Shown here one piece after another: positions 29,141 through 38,258 of a DNA stretch of 64,000 bases (its first letter is position 1; each line of letters starts with the position of its first letter). A model generated the notes under the pieces. It did not search any database and was not told the origin of the DNA. It worked only from the letters and a program-made list of their open reading frames with translations. Both the position numbers and the translations under genes were made by a program. The stretch is from positions 310,001-374,000 of the forward strand of contig NJPS01000037.1 in NCBI GenBank assembly GCA_002946415.1. Direction: 5' to 3'. The stretch comes from Rutstroemia sp. NJR-2017a BVV2. Taxonomy: Eukaryota > Ascomycota > Leotiomycetes > Helotiales > Rutstroemiaceae.

Positions 29141-29145
29141 GACAA
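29141..29145. repeat. 5-bp target-site duplication, left copy
   Basis: GACAA directly before the LTR start, repeated exactly at 29464-29468 after its end. A 5-bp duplication is typical of Ty3/Ty1-type integrases. Confidence 0.8.
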
Positions 29146-29463
29146 TGTTGGAACCGCTGTAGTGGGGTAGGTGGTGGGGTAGGTGGGCCTATACCCACCA
29201 CCTTAAACTTAACGTCGTAGTGATCGATTAGGCTTACGAAGCCTATGACTTCAGGCTTACGAAGCCTGTGGTTCAGGCTTACGATGCCTGTGGCAAATAG
29301 GCTTGAGAAGCCTAAGGCAATAGGCCTGAAAGGCCTATAAATATAGCTAGTCCTTCCCACTGTAGATAGCCTAGCAGTTCAATCAAGTCAAGCATTTAGT
29401 ACCTTCAAAATTGATGTCTTTTAAACCTAAACTTACCCGCTGTGCCTGTGCAACCGTGCAACA
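29146..29463 (+). mobile_element. Solo LTR (318 bp) of an LTR retrotransposon
   Basis: The element begins TGTTGGAACC and ends GTGCAACA, with terminal inverted repeat TGTTG/CAACA. It is flanked by exact GACAA duplications. Inside are a 10-bp perfect hairpin stem (29169-29178 with 29194-29203), an array of five short hairpins (29229-29337), and a TATA-like CTATAAATATAG (29334-29345) followed by a putative R/U5 region. No gag-pol coding sequence and no second LTR are present in the window, so this is a solo LTR left by recombination between the two LTRs of a full copy. The intact duplication suggests a fairly recent insertion. It lies between two genes and interrupts neither. Confidence 0.85.
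29229..29337. repeat. Array of five covarying hairpin units inside the LTR
   Basis: Five 17-nt palindromes with 7-bp stems and 3-nt loops, spaced 22-24 nt apart: 29229-29245, 29252-29268, 29274-29290, 29298-29314, 29321-29337. The stem is (T/C)AGGC(T/C)T paired with its complement. Unit 2 changes the outer pair T-A to C-G on both sides. Unit 5 changes pair six from T-A to C-G on both sides. Unit 3 has one T-T mismatch. Loops are ACG, ACG, ACG, GAG and GAA. Paired changes imply selection or gene-conversion-like maintenance of the stem. Confidence 0.8.
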
Positions 29464-29468
29464 GACAA
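29464..29468. repeat. 5-bp target-site duplication, right copy
   Basis: GACAA immediately after the LTR 3' end, matching 29141-29145. Confidence 0.8.
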
Positions 29469-29580
29469 CTCGATCGTTTTATTGTGTATATATATTAGTT
29501 TAATTTTGAATCGAAAAGTTCGTGACCTGATTTTAGAACCATTGATAAAGGTATGTAAATAAGGGACACCAATGAACGTC

Positions 29581-31179
29581 CTATTCAATAGGAACATAAT
29601 ACCGCATTCTATTCATCGGATCCCACTTCGCCTTAACCTTTCTTAGCTTCTCCAATCTCCACCTCTCCCACCCATAAACCGCATGCAGCGACTCATCCCC
29701 ATCAGCATAATTCACATAAGCGCGTAGGTGTTCCGGATCCTCACTTCCATCCAACAGGTATTTCCTCAACTTCTCCCCAAATTCCTTCGCAACCGGATCA
29801 ATTGCCGAGTTAGGCGCGTACATGACATACGAAGTAACCAGAATATTATCCTCCCTGTGCGGAAACGCCGTACTTCTCAGATCGACAGCTTTCACGGCCT
29901 GGGTCGAGTAGCCCTCCAGCAGGAAAAAGGAGCCAGCGATCCCGGGGACTTGGCGGAATGTTTCATCGATGGAATTGTATACTTGTCTGAGAGCGGCGGC
30001 GTTGTATGATTTTAATCCGATGGGATAACGCAGGGAGGTGAGTCCGTAAGCGCATCCGGGGCCGTTTGCGTCCTGGAATGTGACGACGGCGAGATCATGT
30101 AAGGATCCTTGGCCAGTCTGGACACTCAGGGGTCCGATGTTGTGGAATGGTTTGGCGTACTTATTTGCGGCGTCGGGGGAGCCGTTATAAATGATGCCGA
30201 ACCAGAGAATGGGCTATGAAATCGTTAGCTTTTAGAGGCACACAAGAAATATCTGCCGGGTATAACTAACATGATCTGCATCAATCTCAGCGACCTTTAT
30301 AATATAGCCCCAATGAACCAGCTCCGGTGGCTGATCTTGCAGCAATTCATTCGCCAACTGGTATAGAGCTTCAAGCTTATCTCCTGAGTAGATGAAGATC
30401 TCGTACGACCACAACGGGGCGATGTCATCATAGACACGGTACTGCCATTCTGTCACCAGCCCGAAATTATGTCCTGCGCCTCTGATAGCCCAGAATAAGT
30501 CCGGATTAGAGTTCTCTGACACAGTGACGAGTTCGCCATTCGGGAGCACCAGGCGGGCAGAGATGACTTGATCGGCCATGAGTCCGTACTGGCCCTGGAG
30601 CCAACCGTGGCCGCCTCCTAGAGCGGGTGCAGAGAAGCCAACGGACTCGCAGATGCCGGTTACTGATGGGCTCGTTAGGATCCAGACGCTGTGATTAAGC
30701 TTGGCGCAAAAAAACTCACCTGTTCGTTTTCCCAAACTCGTGAGGGTGTTAACAGTGTCAAGCACTGTTGCGCCCCCTCCAATAGTAGCACTCCTGCCAT
30801 CTTCGGATAGTATGACGTGGTTCAGAGAGCGCAAGTCTATTTGGATGGTGTGTTTGGCCTGGCCGAGAGCATCGGTCGCGCCGTGACCTCCGGCTCTGGC
30901 AATGAATGGGATGTTATGCTCATTTGCATAACGAACCTTTGATCTCAGTAAGTGGATTATCTACACTATTGACTCTTGGTGAATAAGATGATGCACACTC
31001 ACTGTTTCCTGTACGTCAGATTCAACAGCCACCCGAACCACAACCATAACGTCAGGCCCTTTGTATTCTCTCCATCTAGCTACCAGACCGGCGAACTCAG
31101 GATCGCTAGAGCTGAAAATAGATGCTTTAGGAGATAGCAGTTGGCTAAGATCGGCCAGGATTCCTTCGCTATTGGACAT
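29581..31179 (-). CDS. FAD-linked oxidoreductase (PCMH/BBE-type)
   Basis: Four exons on the minus strand (31179-31003, 30936-30720, 30662-30271, 30213-29581) with introns of 66, 57 and 57 nt give 472 aa. The FAD-binding PCMH domain includes IPFIARAGGHGATDAL, whose His is the usual 8-alpha-linked flavin ligand. It also has SATIGGGATVLDTVNTL, VTGICESVGFSAPALGGGHG and AIRGAGHNFGLVTEW. The C-terminal BBE-like end reads WERWRLEKLRKVKAKWDPMN. No signal peptide is visible (MSNSEGILADL), so an intracellular enzyme is likely. Such enzymes oxidise alcohols, sugars or secondary-metabolite intermediates with oxygen. The MFS transporter and 2OG oxygenase that follow could share its pathway, but this is only positional evidence. 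Confidence 0.9.
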
Positions 31180-31936
31180 GTTGTGGGATAGTTTTTGGCG
31201 AGGCCGGGGAGAGGAGTCAGAGAGGTCAGAGAATAAGCATTGAAGGAGACGAAGAAAAAACGAACTTGTCCAAATGACATATAAGTAGCACGGATATTGG
31301 CTAGAAGTTGGAGATATGCGACACTGGAGTAACTGTTGGGGAGTAAGCACTAGCAGAATTCAAACGGCACCAACAATTGATAGAAGCGATTTTCCGACCC
31401 TTGCCAACTGAAGTTGGGGCTATGTTATAAAGTCGTATGATATTCTTTTTGGGTTCAAATAACATAGTCTGAATAATTTTTTTTCTGTTCAACTAATTAA
31501 ATATTTGAGTAAATATTTAAATTTCATATATCAAAATCTACAGTATATTGATTACAGATTATAAACGATCGTTCCCACAATAGTGAATCCGTTTACAATA
31601 GATAGCTAACAAAGAGTATATCAAACGTCTCACCGCAACTTTGCTCTATATACTCAATATGTTTGACTTGTGTAAGGGTGTTTGGCGTGGACAGTACGGA
31701 GTAAGGCCGATATGTAGTGAAATGCAGCAGCCCGGGCCCTTCGTATTTCTGCAATCTATCCTGCTCTGCGAACCTCCTCGTCTAATTATACATATACTAA
31801 ATAAGTGGTCCGGCGGGCCCAGATGTATAATTGTCCTAAAATGTATTAAAACTATTCATAGGGGAGAGGATCGATGATTTGATTTGCTTCACTGACTATT
31901 CCGGCTATCTTTTCTTTATATACACACAGAAAGCAT
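31180..31936. other. Promoter of the FAD oxidase / 3' side of the MFS gene
   Basis: About 760 bp, strongly AT-rich at 31440-31600 (AATTAAATATTTGAGTAAAT). No coding sequence or structured RNA is seen. Confidence 0.4.
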
Positions 31937-33490
31937 CTACAGCCTCCCTACTCCCCCAACCTGATAGTCCTCCTCATCTCTTCTCCCAGTCCCCTCTCCC
32001 ACCCCTCTTCTCTTCCCATCCCTCCCTTCAAGCACTCTACACAAAATCACCACCCCCATCACCGCGCCGCCAAACACGCCCGCCGCAATCCACCCCTGCC
32101 TAAACCGCGGCGCCTCCTCCGTCCTCCACACCGCATCCGAGTACCAGATCTGATTCACATACCCACAAACATTGCTACTCGCAATCACAAAGCCCCTCAT
32201 CTCATGATCCGCAGGCATCAAATCCGGATACCACGCAAACCACAGCGCCGGCACACCCGCCGCGAAATACGACAGGTAAAATGCCACGAACTTCAATTTT
32301 ACCGGCACAGTCCAGACAGCGAGCACAATACAGCTGAAGAGCGTGCCCAGCTGCATGAGCACAATCACATGCCAGCGCGCTCCTCCGAATAGCGGGGAGT
32401 CCGAGAGCATCGCCGCGAGGACTTGCACGACGACACCGACGGCGTACTGGCCTGTAGGGAGGACGTTGCGGTCATAGACACTATTTCCCTTGGCCTTCAA
32501 CCACAGGGCAAACACCGGCTGCTGGGACGGCAGCGCCGCCTGGATGAAGAAATACCCCAGCGGCAGCACCCAGAACTGCCACTTCCCCGCCAACCTCACA
32601 ATCTTCCCACGATCCCACTTACTCGCTCCCAAAGCCGTATACCCATCCCTCTTCAACCTCTCCTTCGCCAACTCGATTTCCGCCCCGGAGAGATAAAACG
32701 CCCTTGTCGTTTCCGGAAAGTCCGGATTGAAGAAATACCCCATCACGCCCACCGGCAAACTGATCGTCCCACAGATAATAAACAACCACTGCCAGCCGGC
32801 GCGGCCCATCTTCCCATCCAGATTATCGTACGCAGCCGCCTGCAAATACCCACTGAACATCGCCGCCAGCGTCGCCGTGCAATAGAACAGCGTCATGCGC
32901 TTCGCGCGCTCGACGCGCGTATACCAGCCCCCGATCACATACACAATACACGGGAAAAACGCACCCTCGCACAGCCCGATCAGGAAGCGGATAGCGTACA
33001 GGTGCGCCACGGACGTCGCTGCGGCGCTGCAGAAAGTGAGGACGGACCACAAGACCTCGAGGGTGGGGATTAGCAGCGAGGGACGGATGCGCGTGACCAG
33101 GATCACGGCGGGGATTTGGCTGAGGACGTAGCCGGCGGTGAAGACGTTGGAGAGGTAGGTGAGCTGCGAGCCGTGCATGGAGAGCGCTTCGCGCATGCCC
33201 GAGACGTAGGCGTTGGAGAGGTTGGATTGGTCGAGGTTTTTGCAGAAGTAGCCGAGGCAGGTGTAGCTGAGGAGGAAGAGGTCGAGTTTCAGGAGGAAGC
33301 GCTTTTCCGGGTGCGGTTTGTTGGGGTCGTCCCAGATGTAGCGTTGGAAGGCGCGGAGTTTGGATTCTTCCCGTTTCGAGGATGGGTCGGAGGGCGCGGT
33401 GCGGGGTGCGGTGTCCGCGGAGCTGCTGTCTGTTTGCGCGGGCAGGATCTCCGGTTGGAGATCCTTCTCAATGGCGGCGGGATAGGACAT
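31937..33490 (-). CDS. MFS transporter, Liz1/FEN2-like anion:cation symporter family
   Basis: A single exon from ATG 33490 (MSYPAAIEKDLQ) encodes 517 aa. The frame runs 81 bp further upstream but without a better start context. TM1 carries NLDQSNLSNAYVSGMREAL, the signature of the pantothenate (Liz1/FEN2) and allantoate (Dal5) permease group. Later motifs are RFLIGLCEGAFFPCIVYVIG and GGWYTRVERAKRM in the central loop, then PDFPETTRAFYLSGAEIELA in the cytosolic loop. About 12 TM helices are expected. Transporters of this family import carboxylated vitamins or nitrogenous acids at the plasma membrane. It is divergent from the 2OG oxygenase gene, with which it shares an 826-bp intergenic promoter. 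Confidence 0.9.
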   Translation of the reverse strand: MSYPAAIEKDLQPEILPAQTDSSSADTAPRTAPSDPSSKREESKLRAFQRYIWDDPNKPHPEKRFLLKLDLFLLSYTCLGYFCKNLDQSNLSNAYVSGMREALSMHGSQLTYLSNVFTAGYVLSQIPAVILVTRIRPSLLIPTLEVLWSVLTFCSAAATSVAHLYAIRFLIGLCEGAFFPCIVYVIGGWYTRVERAKRMTLFYCTATLAAMFSGYLQAAAYDNLDGKMGRAGWQWLFIICGTISLPVGVMGYFFNPDFPETTRAFYLSGAEIELAKERLKRDGYTALGASKWDRGKIVRLAGKWQFWVLPLGYFFIQAALPSQQPVFALWLKAKGNSVYDRNVLPTGQYAVGVVVQVLAAMLSDSPLFGGARWHVIVLMQLGTLFSCIVLAVWTVPVKLKFVAFYLSYFAAGVPALWFAWYPDLMPADHEMRGFVIASSNVCGYVNQIWYSDAVWRTEEAPRFRQGWIAAGVFGGAVMGVVILCRVLEGRDGKRRGVGEGTGRRDEEDYQVGGVGRL

Positions 33491-34316
33491 GCTTGGGAAG
33501 TTTTCCACCTCTGTGTTGAACTGTTTGATGGTCTTACATCGTACGACTCCAGCACACAGTATATTTGGCAAGTTGAACTTATGTATGAAGCTCGACTATG
33601 TCGCCATCCGGCAATCCAGAGCGCCATTGTGGGTTTAGATGCAATATCATTGGAGATACATCCACTGCGGCTACGATATCCGGCTACGACTCTGCTGAAG
33701 TACTTTTATATCCAATTAAATCGGAATGCGTTATCGAGGCTCACAAACTTGAAGCACTAACATGAATTTTCATCAGTCGGTGCTCCAGTATTTTTTACCA
33801 AACACCGCGACGCATATACGAAAAAACAATCCAGCAACCCCGCGATCCCACTTTCGAAACCTCCGATAACAACAAGCATCTATTGACGTGACATTGAAGC
33901 ATTCTTCCGTCGTACTACAGTGCGTACCCCTCACTTCGCCCGCCACGAGGGGCCGCTGAACCAACGGCCAACTGTCGGAACCAAGCCGGAACGCAATGCT
34001 TAGTATAAGCAAGATTGCTAAGCACCCTCCGCTAATTGCGCGGCTTTCCGGGCATGCTAGTGCAGATCGCCGTTTTGGTTGGTGGTGGGAGGGGAGATAT
34101 ACACATGCCTGCCGGATGATGTGATGCGGGGAGCATATGGCGGAATGCATATTATGATAACGACCCCTCCAACAACGAAAGCACCGCGATAAGTCGATTC
34201 TTGATCACGGGAATTGCAGATACGATGTATATTTAAATGATTCCGGGCTCATCATTGCTGGAACCTAAAGCTAAAGGGACAAAAAAACCGCATCCTACAA
34301 TTTCCCCCAAACAAAC
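33491..34316. promoter_or_regulatory. Shared divergent promoter, MFS (-) and 2OG oxygenase (+)
   Basis: An 826-bp interval between divergent start codons, so the two genes could be co-regulated. A few short palindromes with CGG ends occur (for example CGGCTACGATATCCGG at 33667-33682), a layout bound by fungal Zn2Cys6 factors. This is a weak hint only. Confidence 0.4.
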
Positions 34317-35729
34317 ATGTCTTCCACGACGATTGAAACCGCCACTGCCCCCGCAGCAGCAGCAGCGGCAACCGAACCCCAACAACCCGAAGACCTCAGC
34401 CAGTATGACTTCTCCCGCCTCCCCAAATACGTCCACCCACCCGAAACACAAGCATCTCTCCCCTGGTCTGAGCTCGTAACGCTTGACCTCTCCGACTTCT
34501 CCCAGCCCGGCGGAAAAGCGCGACTCGCCTCGCAACTCTCGCACGCCGTGCACCACGTCGGATTCTTCTACGTCAAGAACTTCGGGCTCTCGCAGGAGGA
34601 AATCGACCGGCAATTCACTCTCGCGCAGAACTTCTTCGCGCTGCCCGTCTCCGAGAAGGAGAAATACGAAGTCGACTACGCAGCCGCCGACTACAACGGC
34701 TGGCGGCGGCCCGGACAGCGCTGGGACACGGCCGTCAAGGACAACATCGAGATCTACAACATTCCGAAATTCACCTCCGATTTCGCGGGGAAATACGCGC
34801 AGCCGCCCTTGCTGCAAGCGCACATGCCCGAGATTGAGCATTTTGCGAAAACCCTGCACAGCAACATCATACTCCCACTCCTCCGGCTCTTCGCGATCGT
34901 GCTGCAGCTCCCCGACGAAGAGTACCTCGTGCGGCAACACACGTACGAGCCCAAGTCGGAGGATCATTTCCGGTACATGGTGTACCATCCGCGCAGCGCG
35001 GAGGAGCATGAGAAGAGCGAGTATGGGCAGACGACGGGGCATACGGATTTGGGGACCGTGACGCTGCTGTTCCGGCAGCCGGTGGCGGGGCTGCAGATCC
35101 TGGGGGAGGATGGGAATTGGAGTTGGGTGAAGGCGGAGGAGGGAACGGTGACGGTGAATTTGGCGGATACGATTAGTCATTTGACGGGGGGGTGGTTGAA
35201 GAGTTCGGTGCATAGGGTTGTGGCGCCGCCGAAAGATCAGGTGGGTTTTCATTTCTTTTTCGCCCCTTTCCTCTTCCCACTGATGTTGATTTCTGCGCTT
35301 ATTTGGTTTTCTTCTGTTTGGAGTTTCTCATCCAATGGATCCTCCTCCCTGCCATATTCCCATCCAACATCACCTACCTCATCATCCCCCCCCCCACCTC
35401 CATCTCCACCACCACATCCCCCTCCCTCTACCACCCCACAAAACCCGCTAACTCCCTCACCCCCTTAAAAGTGGTCCTACAACCGCACCGGCGTCCTCTA
35501 CTTCGCGCGGCCCCACAACGACACCATCCTCCGCCCCATCCTCGACAGCCCCGTACTCCAAGCCGCCGGCGTAGAGCCCGTCTTTGAACGGGACGTGACC
35601 ATGGAAGAATGGGTCCGCGCAAAGCAGCGCCTGCAGTTGAACCCGGAGATTGCGCGGAAGAAGTGGGAGGAGCGGGGGGACGGTACAGTGGAAGTTTTGA
35701 GCGGTTGGAGGGATAGGAGATATAAGTAG
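34317..35729 (+). CDS. 2-oxoglutarate/Fe(II)-dependent oxygenase (isopenicillin N synthase-like)
   Basis: Exons 34317-35240 and 35472-35729 give 393 aa. The 231-nt intron is much longer than the 47-66 nt usual here and very pyrimidine-rich. The N-terminal DIOX_N part is seen in VTLDLSDFSQPGGKARLASQ and HHVGFFYVKNFGL. The 2OG-FeII domain has the iron triad H242 and D244 (GHTDLGTVTLLF) and H299 (SSVHRVV). The 2OG-binding Arg is probably R313 (YNRTGVLYFARP), just after the splice junction. The enzyme would couple decarboxylation of 2-oxoglutarate to hydroxylation, desaturation or ring closure of a small molecule. A poly-Ala/Gln N-terminus is probably disordered. The MFS and FAD oxidase genes nearby suggest a small metabolic group. 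Confidence 0.9.
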
Positions 35730-36779
35730 ACCCCAGTGGGGAGTGGATGGAAGAGTAAGTTGGGTTTTCGATGCAATGGGGTGTGGAGAAAGGACTTTGA
35801 GGGTGGAGGGAATGTAGATACAGGGAGGGATGGATAGATGGTAAATGCTATACTATGATGAAGACCTTTGGTAACACGATTCAGAATGGAACAAGACATC
35901 AAAGATTTTGTTCAAACTTTCCGTCTGCGGTTTCTGTGCATTCATTTCCCCCAGCAGACATTTCCCACTAGGGACAGCCACCAAACCATAAACCCGACAC
36001 CCAACTCCACCAGCATTTCTCAAACTCACATGACAACCACCATCTCAACAGCTCACGTGACATCACAACCATAACCACAGTCGCAACATCCAAAAACATC
36101 ACAACATCCAAAAACAGGTAGTTCCCCATATACTTATGTTCATTTATTCGCACTGGATGCCGATACCGATGCTGATCCCAGCTATACCACCGCGTTCCAT
36201 TTCATCTACAATCCACGCTAGCAAAATCAGCTAGTAGCCACCCATTAGGGACGAAGGTGTATCTTCAAATTCCCAGTTTCCTTCTCAATCATACCATATG
36301 TACAAATCAGCCCGTTTCCAGCTTCTTCCCCCCATAGTGGTTCATCCCATCTACTTCCAAGCACCTATGTGCATTTTTAGGGTAATTCTCCAAGAGAAAG
36401 ACCCCATGTCTGTTTTGTACCTCCACAAAGATACCATCCAACTCAAACAGTCCTGTCGCGTATGCGTGTGAAATCTATGAATACGATCCGGAAGAAAAAA
36501 AGAATTGACAAGCTACCCTCATAATGTATTGGCAGCAATGTCATTAACTACCATTAAGAAAACTGGTAAGGTTGATACATGCTCGATGTTGGCGCTTCCC
36601 AAGTAGAGGGACTTGACTTTTGGATTAACCTCCATTTGCTCTGAAGGGGTATTATCCGAGTGTTTCCGCAGTAAAACGCCTACGCACACCTAAATCGTAG
36701 TGAAGCGTGCAAATGCTGTATGTGTGTAGAAATAATGTCGTCACTTCGTATGCGAGAAAATGGAAACGATATCGACATG
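35730..36779. other. Convergent 3' ends, no gene seen
   Basis: About 1.05 kb between the oxygenase stop and the WSC gene stop, which face each other. It contains ACAACATCCAAAAACATC direct repeats near 36085-36115 and no supportable gene. Confidence 0.4.
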
Positions 36780-38258
36780 TTAATCAGGATCCGGATTCAT
36801 AGCTCGAAGTATTGGTGCTTGCTGATGGACACGTCTCGAATAATCGTGATCGTCTCGTATAGTGTTGAAGCTCTCTCGACTGTTATTTTCTCCACGTTGA
36901 TAAACTGGGGCGAATGGATCCAATCTGGGATCCACAGGTATCATCTGACTATTTCTGGATCCTGGCGTACGTATCTCCGGCTCCCATGTCTCCACAACTC
37001 GTCTTCCATCGGTACCGAGAACATATCGTGAATTCTCGCTCATGGTTCTCGACGGAATTGGTCCTCCTAAGCCGGCTATGCTTTCTCTTCGACTATTCAC
37101 AGCGTTGTATGCTTCGGCTTTTTCTTGGCGTCTCTTTCGTATGCAGAAGAATGCAATCCCAGCAATTATGGCAACTAATGCCACCAACCCAACAGTAAGC
37201 CCAACCGCTCCTCCAGTTGATAATCCACCACTTTTACTCTTTGAAACCGTCGAATTGCTTTGTGAATTCGGAGGTGCTGTTGGTGTGACTGTGACGGTCC
37301 GGACTTGTCCTGTGATGGTTTCGAGCGAGATGATTGGAGTAGGCGTCCAAGTGGAACTGGTGTCGCTACTCGCGGAAGTAGCTTTCACTGGAGCAGCTGT
37401 AGTTGAAAGTACGGTCTCGGAGGTCGTGGCAGGAGTTTGCGAGGAAGTTTTAGTGCTGGTCTATATAACCGTCAGCTTCAATTCATCAACACACACGCCC
37501 ACTCTTATCCAACCACATTCCCAAAGCCACCAGAACCAACGAAAAAGATCATACAGATGATGGAGATGTGGATGTGGATGATAATGAAGTAGTAGCAGGA
37601 GACTCAGTGACGGTAGAATAAATCGTCACCACATCAGGACTCGCGCTCGAGGTAGTTACCTATCATCGAAAGAAAGTCAAATGAGTTGCCATTGAAGGCA
37701 CTATGTAGACGATCGACAAAAAACGATGAAACAGGACCGATATGCGAGAAAGAAGAAAATATGTTTGAGTGTAGGCAGTGGGGGTATTGAAGTACGAACC
37801 TTCAAGGTAGTGGAGGCTGCAGCTGTAGTTGCTGCACCTTTTGTCCCCGAGGGCGATAATATCAATGATATGTAACCGTATGTATCGTCTCCACCGCAAG
37901 TATCAGTGGGATAACCAGGACATGGATTTGCGCAGTCATCGGTCGAGGTCGTAGATCCGGGTACGTAGTTCGAACACCAACAATCACTTCCTTTCACGAC
38001 TGCGAATGCATAACTGTCGACGCAAAAATCGTGGCATAATCCGTCCGATTGGTATATGGAAGAGTCTGCAGAGACGGAACATTAACACTCGACTCGTAAC
38101 CACAACACCAATTCCCCCCAAAACTTACTTGCACTTGTGCCGGCAGTATTCAGACTGGAGCAATACTTCATTGAAATACCATTGACATATTGGAAAAGGG
38201 TGAAAACAAATACTGCGGCGGCTAAGAGCCGGTGGTGATCTCGCTGCGATAGAAACAT
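36780..38258 (-). CDS. WSC-domain cell-wall stress sensor
   Basis: Four exons (38258-38129, 38065-37800, 37659-37555, 37460-36780) with introns of 63, 140 and 94 nt give 393 aa. The signal peptide is LLAAAVFVFTLFQYVNG. A WSC domain (about residues 31-105) has the expected cysteines: MKYCSSLNTAG, GLCHDFCVD, DCWCSNYVPG, CANPCPGYPTDTCGG, ending YGYISLI. A Ser/Thr-rich stalk follows (TSSASPDVV, STSTSPSS, TSSQTPATT), which should be O-mannosylated. The TM helix is GAVGLTVGLVALVAIIAGIA, followed by a basic CIRKRRQEK and a 110-residue cytoplasmic tail. Wsc-type sensors report wall stress to Rho1 and the cell-integrity MAPK cascade. Two introns fall inside the Ser/Thr stalk, so stalk length could vary by splicing. 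Confidence 0.88.

Noticed and set aside
29229..29337. CRISPR-like regularly spaced palindromes
   Set aside because: Spacers are only 5-7 nt, the repeats vary, and the array lies within an LTR of a eukaryotic genome.
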